NCBI RefSeq assembly: GCF_027620315.1
Contig: NZ_JAPNNL010000044.1
Location: forward strand, 1 to 42,352
Length of the DNA stretch: 42,352 nt
Source: Nonomuraea corallina
Lineage (GTDB): Bacteria > Actinomycetota > Actinomycetes > Streptosporangiales > Streptosporangiaceae
Direction: 5' to 3'
Positions 34,294 through 42,352 of the stretch are shown here, piece by piece; the stretch's first letter is position 1, and each line of letters opens with the position of its first letter. Below the pieces are notes generated by a model. The model did not search any database and was not told where the DNA came from. It saw only the letters and a list, made by a program, of their open reading frames with translations. A program made the translations under genes and the position numbers.

Positions 34294-35111
34294 GGCCGTA
34301 CCGCGGTGATCAGGTTGGCCAGGCCGCGCAGCCGCACCGCGCCCGCGCGCTCGTACGGGCGAAGGGCGGGTTCGAGCGCGGCGGTGGCGCGCTCGACGGC
34401 GGCGGGGTCCGCGACGAGGGAGAGCCGGTAGCGGATCGGTCCCCAGGCGGCGAGGAACGCGGCGGCGTCAGCCGCGTCGCGCCCCCACACCTGGTCGGCC
34501 TCCACCGGCGTCACCGTCACCTCGCCGAACCCCGCGGCGGTGAACACCTCCTCGACGCGGGCCGGGTCGCCGAGGGAGCCGGGGGAGGTGCCGTCGGGGG
34601 ACTCGGGCGGCGGCGGCAGGTGCTCCGCCATGGCGCCGATCACCGTGTTCAGCTCGGGGATCGTGCGCAGGCTGAGGAACGCCACCCGCCCGCCCGGCGT
34701 CAGCGCGCTGCCGACGTTGCGGAAGGCGGCCACCGGATCGGCGAAGAACATGACGCCGAACCTGCTGACGGCCAGCTCGTACGCGCCTGCGCCGAAAGCG
34801 TGCACCTGCGCGTCGCCCCTGGTGAAGGTCACGTTGGCGACCCCTTCCGCGGCGGCCAGCTCGCGCGCCCTGGCGAGCATGGGCGCCGACAGGTCGATCC
34901 CGGTGGCCGCCCGGCCCCGCCGGGCCGCCAGCCGGGTGACCTGCCCGGTGCCGCAGCCGAGGTCGAGCACCCGGTCGTCCGGGCGCACGAACCGCAGCAG
35001 GTGCTCGTTGTAGGCGCCGTTCATGGCGTCGTAGCGGTCGTGGTGGCTGGCCCAGTGCTCGCCCTCGTAGCCGTTCCACGCCTCGGCCTGGTGCGTGTTG
35101 ACGATCGTCAT
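34290..35111 (-). CDS. Class I SAM-dependent methyltransferase
   Basis: This 273-residue protein has motif I VLDLGCGTGQ (48-57), GIDLSAPMLARAREL (motif II), FTRGDAQVHAFGAGAYELAVSRFGVMFFADP and LTPGGRVAFL. It is a small-molecule methyltransferase of the UbiE/Methyltransf_11 type with unknown substrate. CAGGAGGGG precedes the ATG. It is the first gene of a two-gene operon with the TetR regulator, which implies induction by a small, perhaps toxic, compound. Confidence 0.92.
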   Translation of the reverse strand: MTIVNTHQAEAWNGYEGEHWASHHDRYDAMNGAYNEHLLRFVRPDDRVLDLGCGTGQVTRLAARRGRAATGIDLSAPMLARARELAAAEGVANVTFTRGDAQVHAFGAGAYELAVSRFGVMFFADPVAAFRNVGSALTPGGRVAFLSLRTIPELNTVIGAMAEHLPPPPESPDGTSPGSLGDPARVEEVFTAAGFGEVTVTPVEADQVWGRDAADAAAFLAAWGPIRYRLSLVADPAAVERATAALEPALRPYERAGAVRLRGLANLITAVRP

Positions 35112-35123
35112 GGCCCCTCCTGG

Positions 35124-35139
35124 ATGAACGAACGTTCAT
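35124..35139. promoter_or_regulatory. TetR-type operator upstream of the methyltransferase
   Basis: ATGAACG-AA-CGTTCAT is a perfect 16-bp palindrome 13 nt upstream of the methyltransferase ATG. Its form (GAACG..CGTTC) is common for TetR repressors. A minus-strand TATGTT at 35159-35154 could be the -10 box. Confidence 0.7.
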
Positions 35140-35223
35140 GAACACGTATTCACAACATATCCTGCCACCACAGCCCTTATGCGGATAAATCATGAATGGC
35201 TTCAGGTGGACCAAAGATCCCCT

Positions 35224-35242
35224 ACTATCGTGGCTCGATAGT
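35224..35242. promoter_or_regulatory. Palindrome ACTATCG-N5-CGATAGT upstream of the coiled-coil gene
   Basis: A perfect 7-bp inverted repeat lies about 70 nt before the GTG of the coiled-coil protein gene. It could be an operator or an mRNA leader hairpin. No clear -35 box was found for this gene. Confidence 0.4.
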
Positions 35243-35311
35243 GGGCACGCCCCCGGTCGTGCGTTTCGGGACCGGTGACGCGCGTCCTGCGGCAAGCGGC
35301 AAAGGAGAAGC

Positions 35312-36322
35312 GTGGCGGTTGCGTTCCCCGCCGGTAGGCGGCGCGCCCCCCTCCGAGCTCTCGGCACCACAGCGCTCACGACGGTCCTCTGCGCCGCGCT
35401 GACCGCGGCCCTGGCGCCGCCCGCGCTCGCGGACCCGAAGCCCACGGTCAAGCGGCTGGAGAAGGAGCTGGCGGACCTGCGCAAGGAGTCCGACAAGCTC
35501 ATCGAGGACTACTACCACGGCCGCCGCGAGCAGCAGCGGGCGGAGCAGGCCGAGAAGGCCGCCCGCGAGAAGCTGGCCGAGTCCCAGGCGGTGTTCGACC
35601 GGCACGCCACCGAGCTGCGCGCCATGGCCGTCGGCCAGTACATGTACGGCGGCTCCGAGAGCATGTCGCTGTTCACCGGTGCCGAGGACCGCGACGCGCT
35701 GATCCGCCGGCTGGCGCTCACCCGGCACCTCGTCGACGAGCAGGAGGCCACGCTGTCGGGCTTCGCCCAGGTCCGGGACGGCCACCGGCAGGCCAAGGAG
35801 GAGGCCGAGGCCCGCGCGGACGAGCTGGCCGCCGGCGTGAGGGAGCTTGAGGACCGGCGCGAGAAGGCCGAGCAGACGATCGAGAAGATCAGGGACAAGA
35901 TCGACCAGTTGCACCACGCGCCCGGCCGCCGCGCCGACGGCACGTTCGTGCCGCAGCTCCCCGACGGGCCGGACAACATCACCCCGCGCATGCGCCTGGT
36001 CAGGGACCTCATCGAGAAGCGCTTCGGGAGGGGGCCGGGGATCGGCTGCTACCGGCCCATCCAGGACGGCGGGGAGCATCCGCTGGGCCGCGCCTGCGAC
36101 TTCATGCTGAGCCGGGGCGGCGCCTTCCCGTCCCCGGCGGAGGTGCAGCGAGGCCACGAGATCGCCGCCTGGGTGATCAAGAACGGCCGGCGGCTCGGCA
36201 TCATGTACGTCATCTACCGGCAGCGGATCTGGCACGTCAGGACGGGAGCCTGGCGCATGATGACCGATCGCGGCGGTACGACGGCCAACCACTACGACCA
36301 TCCCCACGTCTCGGTCTACTGA
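35312..36322 (+). CDS. Secreted coiled-coil protein with VldE-like C-terminal domain
   Basis: This 336-residue exported protein has an N-terminal signal with several arginines (AGRRRAPLRALG, cleavage near PALADP). Two charged coiled-coil segments follow (~45-100 and ~145-200; EKELADLRKESDKLIEDYYHGRREQQRAEQAEKA, HRQAKEEAEARADELA). A compact C-terminal domain ends the protein: CYRPIQDGGEHPLGRACDFML, WVIKNGRRLGIMYVIYRQRIWH, HYDHPHVSVY. That ending is the actinobacterial ARB_07466/VldE-type domain. With the NlpD/RipA-like coiled coil it suggests a cell-wall or division role. AAAGGAGAAGC precedes the GTG. The gene is monocistronic. Confidence 0.88.
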   Translation: MAVAFPAGRRRAPLRALGTTALTTVLCAALTAALAPPALADPKPTVKRLEKELADLRKESDKLIEDYYHGRREQQRAEQAEKAAREKLAESQAVFDRHATELRAMAVGQYMYGGSESMSLFTGAEDRDALIRRLALTRHLVDEQEATLSGFAQVRDGHRQAKEEAEARADELAAGVRELEDRREKAEQTIEKIRDKIDQLHHAPGRRADGTFVPQLPDGPDNITPRMRLVRDLIEKRFGRGPGIGCYRPIQDGGEHPLGRACDFMLSRGGAFPSPAEVQRGHEIAAWVIKNGRRLGIMYVIYRQRIWHVRTGAWRMMTDRGGTTANHYDHPHVSVY

Positions 36323-36418
36323 GCGCGCGCCCCTGACGCCCTCCGGCGGCGGTGCGGCCCCGGGAACACGGTGCGCAGGAAAGCCGGAGAACCGTGCGGG
36401 CGAAGACGGCCGGGACTC

Positions 36419-37336
36419 CTACCGGACCCGGCCGCGCGCCTTGAGCCGGGTGGCGGGCAGCGCCGGGGCGGGCAGCGGCGCGCCGTCGTAGCCGTGGACC
36501 ACGCCGAACCCCTCGCCCTCCATCCACTCCTTGCGGAATCCGGCGATCTCGTCGTGGTCGCGGCCGACGAAGTTCCACCACATCACGATCTCCTCGGCGA
36601 ACGGCTCGCCGCCGACGAGCAGCACCCGCCCGTTCCCGCGCACCCGCACGCGGTCACGGCCGGGCGGCACGTAGCGCAGCGGGCCCGGCCGCAGCGGGGC
36701 GACGTCCCCGTCGAGCAGCAGCAGCCCGTGCTCGTACGCGGGGTCGAGCGGCAGCTCGGCGTCCCCGTCGATCGCGATCTCCGCGCCCGCGATCGGGCTG
36801 TAGGCGGTCGCGGGCGAGCGCACCCCGCCCAGCGCGCCCAGGAACACCGTGGCCGCGAAGCCGGGCCCGGTCAGCACCGGCAGCGTCGCGTGATGCTCGA
36901 AGTCCGGGGCGACCCGCCGGTGCTCGCCGGGCAGCGCCACCCACAGTTGCACCCCGTGCAGCACGCCCGCCCGGGACTCCTCGGAGTGGGAGATGCCGCG
37001 CCCGGCCGTCATCAGGTTGAGGCTGCCGGGCCGGATCGCCTGCAGGCTGCCCAGGCTGTCGCGGTGCAGCACCTCGCCGGTCACCAGCCAGCTCACGGTC
37101 TGCAGGCCGGTGTGCGGGTGCGGCGCGACCCGCATCTCCGCCTGCTCGGGGCCGTAGGCGTCGACGAAGCACCACGCGCCGATCATGCGCCGGCGCACGT
37201 GGGGGAGGGTGCGGGTGACGGTCATGGCGCGCGGGCCGCCCAGCGGCACCGCGCGTCCTTCCAGAATCTCGCCGTCCTCGCCGCCGTCTTCGCCGCCGCA
37301 GAGGATGGCGCGCGGGTCGGCTTCCAGGTTGCTCAC
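36419..37336 (-). CDS. Pirin family protein
   Basis: This 305-residue bicupin protein has pirin metal ligands H73 and H75 in APHPHTGLQTV and H117 and E119 in GISHSEES. It also has the preceding IGAWCFVDAYGP and a C-terminal cupin with EEIVMWWNFVGRDHDEI. Bacterial pirins are iron or metal-binding, some with quercetinase activity; the role here is unknown. The GTG overlaps the stop of the upstream MBL-fold gene as GTGA, so expression is coupled. Confidence 0.92.
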   Translation of the reverse strand: MSNLEADPRAILCGGEDGGEDGEILEGRAVPLGGPRAMTVTRTLPHVRRRMIGAWCFVDAYGPEQAEMRVAPHPHTGLQTVSWLVTGEVLHRDSLGSLQAIRPGSLNLMTAGRGISHSEESRAGVLHGVQLWVALPGEHRRVAPDFEHHATLPVLTGPGFAATVFLGALGGVRSPATAYSPIAGAEIAIDGDAELPLDPAYEHGLLLLDGDVAPLRPGPLRYVPPGRDRVRVRGNGRVLLVGGEPFAEEIVMWWNFVGRDHDEIAGFRKEWMEGEGFGVVHGYDGAPLPAPALPATRLKARGRVR

Positions 37337-38475
37337 GTTCCGACTGTACGAGGCGCGCCCAGCATTTCCCACCAGCCGTCGGGGGCGGGGACGGCGGCGG
37401 TGTCCACGGCCTGGCCCGGCCGGGGCACCACGAACGGCACGTCACGGGCCTTGGCCTCACGCCACAGCCGGTCGACCGGCTCCGCCCACGGGTGGGTGGC
37501 GAGGGTGAACGTCGCCCAGTGGACCGGCAGCATCAGCTTCCCGCCCAGGTCGAGGGTGGCGTTGACCGCCTCCTCCGGCGTCATGTGGACGTCCGGCCAG
37601 GACGGGCTGTACGCGCCGATCGGCATGATCGTCAGGTCGAACGGGCCGTGGGCCGCGCCGATGCCCCGGTAGCCCTCGAAGTAGCCGGAGTCGCCCGCGT
37701 AGAAGACCCGCTTGGTGGCGCCGGCCACCGCCCACGAACCCCACAGCGTCTCGTTGCGGGTGAACGCCCGGCCGGAGAAGTGGCGGGCGGCCGTGGCCGT
37801 GAACCGCAGCCCGGCCACCTCCGCCTCCTCGTCCCAGTCGAGCTCGACGACGCGGTGAGCGGGCACGCCCCAGCGTTCCAGATGGGCGCCGATGCCCAGC
37901 GGCACCAGAAACGGCGCCTCCTGGGAGCGGGTGAGCGCGCGCACCGTGGCCTGGTCGAGATGGTCGTAGTGGTCGTGGGAGATCACCACGGCGTCGACCC
38001 GCGGCAGCCCGGCGAGCGGCACCGGGACCGGGTGGTGCCGCACCGGCCCGACGAGCTGCGAGGGTGAGGGCCGGCGGCTCCACACCGGGTCGAACAGCAC
38101 CCGCCTGCCCTCGATCTCCACCAGCGTGGACGCGTGCCCGTACCAGATCGCGCGCAGCCCGGAGGCGGGGGGCGGGTCCGACGGCGGCACCCGGACCGGG
38201 ACCGGGCCGGGCGGGCGGCGCAGGTGCCTGTCCCTGAACAGCTCGGCCAGCACGCCGACGGGCGGCGCGGTCATGAGCGTGACCGGCTCCGGCATGGGGT
38301 TGAAGAAGACGCCGTCGCGAAAGCGCGGCGAGCGCCGCATCCGCTCCGCCCGGCCGGGCCCCGAGGTCAAGGGCCGCGCCCCCAGCTCGGCGGGGACCCC
38401 GCGCAGGGCCCAGGCCGCGGCCGCGAGGACGGAGCCACCCGTCAGGACACGCCGTAACGTCCGCAATCCCGCCAT
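37333..38475 (-). CDS. MBL-fold metallo-hydrolase (RomA/NAPE-PLD-like)
   Basis: This 380-residue protein has an N-terminal hydrophobic segment (LTGGSVLAAAAWAL), so it may be membrane-anchored or exported. The catalytic domain has WYGHASTLVEIEGRRVLFDPVW, H167-D-H169-Y-D171-H172, TAARHFSGR, VFYAGDSGY and LPVHWATFTL, the pattern of RomA and NAPE-hydrolysing phospholipase D-like proteins. The ATG at 38475 follows GGGAGGG. It is the first gene of a pair with pirin. Confidence 0.9.
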   Translation of the reverse strand: MAGLRTLRRVLTGGSVLAAAAWALRGVPAELGARPLTSGPGRAERMRRSPRFRDGVFFNPMPEPVTLMTAPPVGVLAELFRDRHLRRPPGPVPVRVPPSDPPPASGLRAIWYGHASTLVEIEGRRVLFDPVWSRRPSPSQLVGPVRHHPVPVPLAGLPRVDAVVISHDHYDHLDQATVRALTRSQEAPFLVPLGIGAHLERWGVPAHRVVELDWDEEAEVAGLRFTATAARHFSGRAFTRNETLWGSWAVAGATKRVFYAGDSGYFEGYRGIGAAHGPFDLTIMPIGAYSPSWPDVHMTPEEAVNATLDLGGKLMLPVHWATFTLATHPWAEPVDRLWREAKARDVPFVVPRPGQAVDTAAVPAPDGWWEMLGAPRTVGT

Positions 38476-38559
38476 GCTCACCCTCCCCTGGAAAGTCCTC
38501 CCCACCGAGAAACCCGGCGGGAGGTCCCCGATGTTCCCGGCCGCGGACCCCGTCGCGGG

Positions 38560-39993
38560 TCAGTCGAGCAGCGCGCCGCCGGCCTGCCCGGCCCACAGCG
38601 CCCGGGAGACCGCCTGCGGATCGTCCACGTCGGCCGGTTCGACGTCGAACAGGTGGGTCGTCGCCGACCCGGGCTCGTACCGGGGCCAGCCCGGGTCGCC
38701 GGTCGCGGCGAAGCGCACCCACGCGGTGCGGAACTGCTCCGACATCCGCTCCCGGTGCGGCGCGTCGCCGATCATCATGGCGGCCATCTCGCCGTCGGTC
38801 GTGCCGAACACCAGCGGCACGTCCAGCCCGTGGCAGGCGCCCAGGAACGGGGTGGGCGCCCAGGTCAGCTCGTAGAGCCAGGCCGGGCCCCGGTGCGCCT
38901 CGGCCAGCAGCGTGCTCGGCATCCGGAACAGCCAGTCGGACATGAGCAGCAGGTAGGCCTCCTCGTCGCCGCCCGGCGCCGCCTCCCGGTACGCCGCCCC
39001 GGCGCCCGGCGGGGCCAGCCGCTCCAGCGCCCCCGGCAGGTCGACCGTCCGTCCGCCGTTCATCGCGTGGAAGGTGCGGTACTCGTCGCGGTTGTAGCCG
39101 CTGATCAGCTCCACGTCGCGCGCCGCGCCGCCGCGCAGCGCCTGCCAAGGCAGCTCGGGCAGCACCTCGCCGTCCACCACCGGCGCGAACGGGATCGCGG
39201 CGCTGCCCAGCAGCCCCCACCGGTCGTGGCGGCCGGTCAGCTCCTCCCGCGCGAACTCCGACGCCGCGCTCACCATCAACTCCGGCGGCACGTCGTGCGG
39301 GGAGCCGCCGCCGGCCCTGGCCATGATCGCGTCGGTGACCCGGGCGGCCAGCGCGGGGGAGAGGAACACCCCGGGGACGCTCTGCGCGATGGCCCGGCGG
39401 AACAGGCCGGCGGCCGACGGCATCGCCATCAGGCACGCCACCGACCCGGCCCCCGCCGACTCGCCGAAGACCGTCACGTTGCCCGGGTCGCCGCCGAACG
39501 CCGCGATGTTGTCGCGCACCCAGCGCAGCGCCGCCACCTGGTCGAGCAGCCCCCGGTTCGCCGGGGCGCCCGGCACCTGGCCGAACCCCTCCATGCCCAC
39601 CCGGTAGTTGAGCGTCACCACCACGACGCCGTCGCGGGCCAGCAGGGTGCCGTCGTACTCGGGCCAGTCGGCCGAGCCCATCCAGTAGGCGCCCCCGTAC
39701 AGCCAGACCATGACCGGCAGGCCGGAACCGCCGGGGTCGGGCGTCCACACGTTCACCGTCAGGACGTCGAGCCCGGCGGCGGGATCCCAGACCGGCTGGC
39801 CGGGGAGCATCGTCGGCTGCGGCGGGCGCGGCCCGAACCGGGTCGCCTCGAAGGTGCCGTCCCACCGGCCGGCCGGTTCGGGGGCGGCGAACCTGAGCGG
39901 GCCGAACGGGCTCTTCGCGTACGGGATGCCGGTGAAGACGGCGACGCCGTCGCGCTCGGACCCGCTGACCTGACCGGTGCTGATCGTCGGCAT
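38560..39993 (-). CDS. Type-B carboxylesterase
   Basis: This 477-residue alpha/beta hydrolase has the family signature GESAGAGS (nucleophile S179), oxyanion hole YGGAYWMGS, acid E304 in GYNRDEYRTF and H388 in ACHGLDVPLVFG. The N-terminus GIPYAKSPFGPLRFAAPEP is typical. No signal peptide is present, so it should be cytoplasmic, hydrolysing carboxyl esters of unknown identity. It lies 84 nt downstream-side of the MBL-fold gene start on the same strand, and its ATG is separated from the DUF3152 gene end by 10 nt, so it may be transcribed with it. Confidence 0.92.
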   Translation of the reverse strand: MPTISTGQVSGSERDGVAVFTGIPYAKSPFGPLRFAAPEPAGRWDGTFEATRFGPRPPQPTMLPGQPVWDPAAGLDVLTVNVWTPDPGGSGLPVMVWLYGGAYWMGSADWPEYDGTLLARDGVVVVTLNYRVGMEGFGQVPGAPANRGLLDQVAALRWVRDNIAAFGGDPGNVTVFGESAGAGSVACLMAMPSAAGLFRRAIAQSVPGVFLSPALAARVTDAIMARAGGGSPHDVPPELMVSAASEFAREELTGRHDRWGLLGSAAIPFAPVVDGEVLPELPWQALRGGAARDVELISGYNRDEYRTFHAMNGGRTVDLPGALERLAPPGAGAAYREAAPGGDEEAYLLLMSDWLFRMPSTLLAEAHRGPAWLYELTWAPTPFLGACHGLDVPLVFGTTDGEMAAMMIGDAPHRERMSEQFRTAWVRFAATGDPGWPRYEPGSATTHLFDVEPADVDDPQAVSRALWAGQAGGALLD

Positions 39994-40003
39994 GTCCTTC
40001 AGC

Positions 40004-40792
40004 CTAACGCGCCTGGCGGCCCTCCTCCGGGCGCGGCCACGGGTTCGGCCGGCAGCCGCGCAGCGCCTTTGACTGCTGCATCATGACCGGCGCCGGGCGG
40101 CCCCGCCCCGGGCAGCCGGCGTGCCGGTGGCCGAGCGCGTGGCCCACCTCGTGGCTGATCACGTACGAGCGGTAGGCGGCCAGGTCGCCGCGGTACTGGG
40201 GGACGCCCTCGGCCCAGCGGCGCGCGTTGACGACCGTCCGGGAGCCGTTCCAGCAGGACAGGTCGCCGCCGGTGCGCAGCGGCCGGCACACGCGGTCGGT
40301 GAGCAGCGGGCTGGACAGCGCGACCCGCAACCGCACCGGCGGCCGGTCCACCCGCCGGAACCGGCCCCACCCGCGCCGGTCGTTGAGCGTCCGATGCACC
40401 TCGGCCGCGAACGCCCGCGGCTCGAACGGCAGCCCCCACTCCACCTCCACCAGGTAGCGGATCACCCGGCCGCGCCCCGGCCCCGGCGGAGCCCCGCCGG
40501 GCACGACCGCGTACCGTCCCGAAGCCCGCTGCGGGACGCTCGGCGGCGCGCTCGGCACCGGCAGGCTCGTCTGAGGACCGGGCGGCACACCCGGATCAGG
40601 CGGCAGGCCGGGGTCCGTGGGCAGGCCGGGGTCTGAGGGCAGTCCGGGGTCCGTGGGCAGGCCCGGGTCCGGCGGCACGCCTGGGAGGGGGCGGCTCGTC
40701 GCCGGGGGAGCCGGCGACGGGCCGGCCGGGACCGACCCGGAGCACGCCGTCACCAGGACGAGCAGAACCGGCACCATCACCGACGCGCGCAC
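40004..40792 (-). CDS. DUF3152 domain lipoprotein, zincin-like
   Basis: This 262-residue lipoprotein has lipobox LVTAC (Cys ~17). A proline-rich spacer follows with five near-perfect DPGLPT-type hexapeptide repeats (~38-72). The DUF3152 domain (~95-262) contains RYLVEVEWGLPFEPRAFA, four cysteines and SHEVGHALGHRHAGC. The HEVGHALGH string is a HExxHxxGH zincin signature, so metallopeptidase activity is possible but unproven for this family. The repeat spacer likely lifts the domain off the membrane into the wall. Confidence 0.9.
   Translation of the reverse strand: MRASVMVPVLLVLVTACSGSVPAGPSPAPPATSRPLPGVPPDPGLPTDPGLPSDPGLPTDPGLPPDPGVPPGPQTSLPVPSAPPSVPQRASGRYAVVPGGAPPGPGRGRVIRYLVEVEWGLPFEPRAFAAEVHRTLNDRRGWGRFRRVDRPPVRLRVALSSPLLTDRVCRPLRTGGDLSCWNGSRTVVNARRWAEGVPQYRGDLAAYRSYVISHEVGHALGHRHAGCPGRGRPAPVMMQQSKALRGCRPNPWPRPEEGRQAR
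40577..40681. repeat. 18-bp tandem repeats in the DUF3152 gene
   Basis: Successive 18-nt units encode DPGLPT, DPGLPS, DPGLPT, DPGLPP and DPGVPP. Unit gain or loss would keep frame and change spacer length. Confidence 0.8.
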
Positions 40793-40879
40793 CGACGCCT
40801 CCCCGCGAACTCATGGCGGGGAGGTCACAGAACGTACCCATTTCGTCACCGCTGTACCGGGTCGCGACCCCGGAGACGG

Positions 40880-42166
40880 TCAGCGCGGCGGCGGGCGGTA
40901 GGCGTCGACGTCGATCGGCGGCTCCTCGCCCAGCGCCAGCCCGGCCGCCACCCGCCCGGCGAACGGCCCCGCCGTCAGGCCGTACGCGCCCAGCCCCGTC
41001 GCCACGACCACCCGGTCGGTCAGCGTCCCGATCAGCGGCGAGCCCTGCGCGTACACCGGCCGCAGCCCCACCCGCGTCTCGGTCACCGTCGCCCCGAACA
41101 GGCCGGGCGCCACCCGCAGGCCCGCCTGCAGCACCTCGTCCAGCCCGCCCATGGTGACCCACGGCGCGAACCCCACGTCCTCGATCGTCGCCCCCACCAC
41201 CACCCGCGAACCCGGGAACCCGAGCAGGTAGGGACCGACGTGCGGCAGCACCATCGGCCAGCGCGAGGTGTCCACGCCGTCCAGCGTGGCGTGCACGATC
41301 TGACCGCGCCGGGGGAACACCGGCAGCTCGACGCCGAGCCCCCGGCACACCTCCCCGGTCCATGCCCCCGCGGCCACGATCACCGCGTCCGCGTGGAGCG
41401 GCACCCCGTCGTCGCCCCCGACCTGCTGCTCCTGCCCGGCCTCGCCGCCGGCCACCGCCGCCTCCGCCACGTCCGCCGAACCGTCCGCCGAACCGGTCTC
41501 CGCCAGGACCTCGCCGTCCGCCCGGTACGCCGAACCGGCGGGGGCGCCCTGCCGCCAGGAGTTCCGGTCGTACGGGACCTCCGGCGCCGCCGGGGCCCGG
41601 CCGCGCGCGTCCGACGCGCGGGCGGCGCGGAGCAGCACGCCGCCGTCCCCGGTGAGCGTCGCCGTCCCCGTACGGAGCTCGGCGCCGTGCCGGACCGCCG
41701 CGCGCAGGAGCGCGGAGCGCACCGCCAGCCCGTCCACCCGCGCCGCGCCCGGCACCAGCAGCGCGCTCAGGTCCTCGGCCAGCGGCGGGAACAGCGTGGA
41801 CGGCGCGGCCACGTCCACGACCTCCCCCATGTCCGGCGCCTCGGCGTACCGCCGCGCCAGCAGGGCGCGCACCGGCTCCAGGTCGGCCGGGTCCTCGGCC
41901 ACGAGCAGCGCGCCCACCCGCGTGTACCCCATGCTCTCGCCCAGCGCCGACACCAGCTCCGGGTAGTAGCGGGTGCCCTCGCGGGTCAGCCGGTACCAGG
42001 CGTCGTCGTCGGGATGGTCGACCCACGGGCACACGATCCCGGCGCCCGCCTGGGTCGCCTGCCCCGCGTACTCCCCGTCCACCACCGTCACGGACACGCC
42101 GCGCCCACTCAGCCAGTGAGCCGCGGCGGCCCCGACGATGCCGCTCCCGATGACCGCAACACGCAT
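40880..42166 (-). CDS. FAD-dependent oxidoreductase (DAO family, glycine oxidase/D-amino acid dehydrogenase-like)
   Basis: This 428-residue protein has the FAD-binding VAVIGSGIVGAAAAHWL (GxGxxG at 7-12) and VTVVDGEYAGQATQAGAGIV. It continues with the DAO-family DAVIVAAGAWTGEVCRGLGVELPVFPRRGQIVH, IGTLTDRVVVATGLGAYGLT and VGLRPV. It likely oxidises an amino acid or amine, releasing ammonia. An unusual hydrophilic insertion of about 70 residues (~187-260, rich in Ala, Gly, Glu and Asp) interrupts the domain before the DAVIVAAG strand. ATG 42166 follows GGGGGGC; ATG 42175 is an alternative. It is divergent from the next gene. Confidence 0.9.
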   Translation of the reverse strand: MRVAVIGSGIVGAAAAHWLSGRGVSVTVVDGEYAGQATQAGAGIVCPWVDHPDDDAWYRLTREGTRYYPELVSALGESMGYTRVGALLVAEDPADLEPVRALLARRYAEAPDMGEVVDVAAPSTLFPPLAEDLSALLVPGAARVDGLAVRSALLRAAVRHGAELRTGTATLTGDGGVLLRAARASDARGRAPAAPEVPYDRNSWRQGAPAGSAYRADGEVLAETGSADGSADVAEAAVAGGEAGQEQQVGGDDGVPLHADAVIVAAGAWTGEVCRGLGVELPVFPRRGQIVHATLDGVDTSRWPMVLPHVGPYLLGFPGSRVVVGATIEDVGFAPWVTMGGLDEVLQAGLRVAPGLFGATVTETRVGLRPVYAQGSPLIGTLTDRVVVATGLGAYGLTAGPFAGRVAAGLALGEEPPIDVDAYRPPPR

Positions 42167-42202
42167 GCCCCCCATGATCCCAGCCGCGTTACTGTCGGGG
42201 GC

Positions 42203-42352
42203 ATGACAGTCGTACTCGTCGGCACGCTCGACACCAAGGGCGAGGAATACGGATGGCTGCGTGACCGGCTGATCGAGCTCGGCCAGGACGTCCTGATGAT
42301 CGACGCGGGCGTCGCCGCCCCGGGCGTGTCGTACCCCGTCGACCACCCCAAC
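42203..42352 (+). CDS. Tm-1-like ATP-binding / UPF0261 family protein (3' partial)
   Basis: The first 50 residues are visible before the window ends: MTVVLVGTLDTKGEEYGWLR, then LGQDVLMIDAGVAAPG. The VGTLDTKG..E start is diagnostic of the UPF0261/Tm-1-like ATP-binding family, whose members reach about 400 residues. A TACTGT (42190-42195) lies 7 nt before the ATG and could be a -10 box for a leaderless mRNA. The divergent oxidoreductase starts 36 nt away. Confidence 0.85.
   Translation, partial: MTVVLVGTLDTKGEEYGWLRDRLIELGQDVLMIDAGVAAPGVSYPVDHPN

Noticed and set aside
35224..35311. c-di-AMP (ydaO-type) riboswitch before the coiled-coil wall protein
   Set aside because: Wall-protein genes in actinomycetes sometimes carry one, but the conserved ydaO core elements are not visible and the leader is too short.
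37457..39865. An 802-codon minus-strand frame across two genes
   Set aside because: It overlaps the MBL-fold and carboxylesterase genes, whose catalytic motifs are in other frames, so it is a composition artefact.

Overview
The window looks like chromosomal DNA from a high-GC filamentous actinomycete. Codon third positions are almost all G or C. The families present (DUF3152 lipoprotein, a second EF-Tu, a WXG100-like protein, a secreted esterase with FN3 and CBM2 modules, coiled-coil cell-wall proteins) are typical of Streptosporangiales and Streptomycetales. I would guess a Nonomuraea-like organism, but that is inference. I saw no rRNA, tRNA, CRISPR array or intact insertion sequence.

Layout. 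1-5071: the end of a large membrane protein, then a secreted phosphodiester-glycosidase/metallophosphoesterase fusion. 5189-6733: two very small ORFs overlapping head-to-tail with an M20 amidohydrolase. 6717-10190: a RibD/DHFR-like reductase and a divergent GH2 beta-galactosidase whose promoter predicts a leaderless mRNA. 10285-13146: a secreted cysteine protein, an AraC-type regulator and a divergent EF-Tu. 13548-14527: a HicA/HicB-type toxin-antitoxin pair with two identical-architecture operators; the toxin frame appears broken near its end. 14684-16315: a MarR regulator and a MenC/N-acylamino-acid-racemase enzyme, with a long palindrome upstream. 16559-18412: a secreted esterase.

18497-25473: a tightly overlapping minus-strand operon for peptide uptake (lipoprotein binding protein, two permeases, two ATPases and an M24 peptidase-like protein), with a divergent Lrp/AsnC regulator. 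The enolase-superfamily enzyme at 14684-15784 could process imported peptides or acyl-amino acids, but only proximity supports that link.

25478-32529 is less regular: a DUF4239-like membrane protein and a lipoprotein, an IS5-type transposase remnant, several small or doubtful ORFs, a poly-aspartate protein, a small lipoprotein, and a WXG100-like gene paired with a 591-residue partner. It ends in a 620-nt stretch holding what seems to be a decayed gene. This is the accessory part of the window.

32530-42352 is ordinary again: two MBL-fold hydrolases, a small basic protein, a methyltransferase/TetR pair with a clear operator, a coiled-coil cell-wall protein, pirin, a type-B carboxylesterase, a DUF3152 zincin-like lipoprotein, a FAD-dependent oxidoreductase and the start of a Tm-1-like/UPF0261 gene. 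All functions are inferred from sequence patterns recalled from known families; no database search was run.
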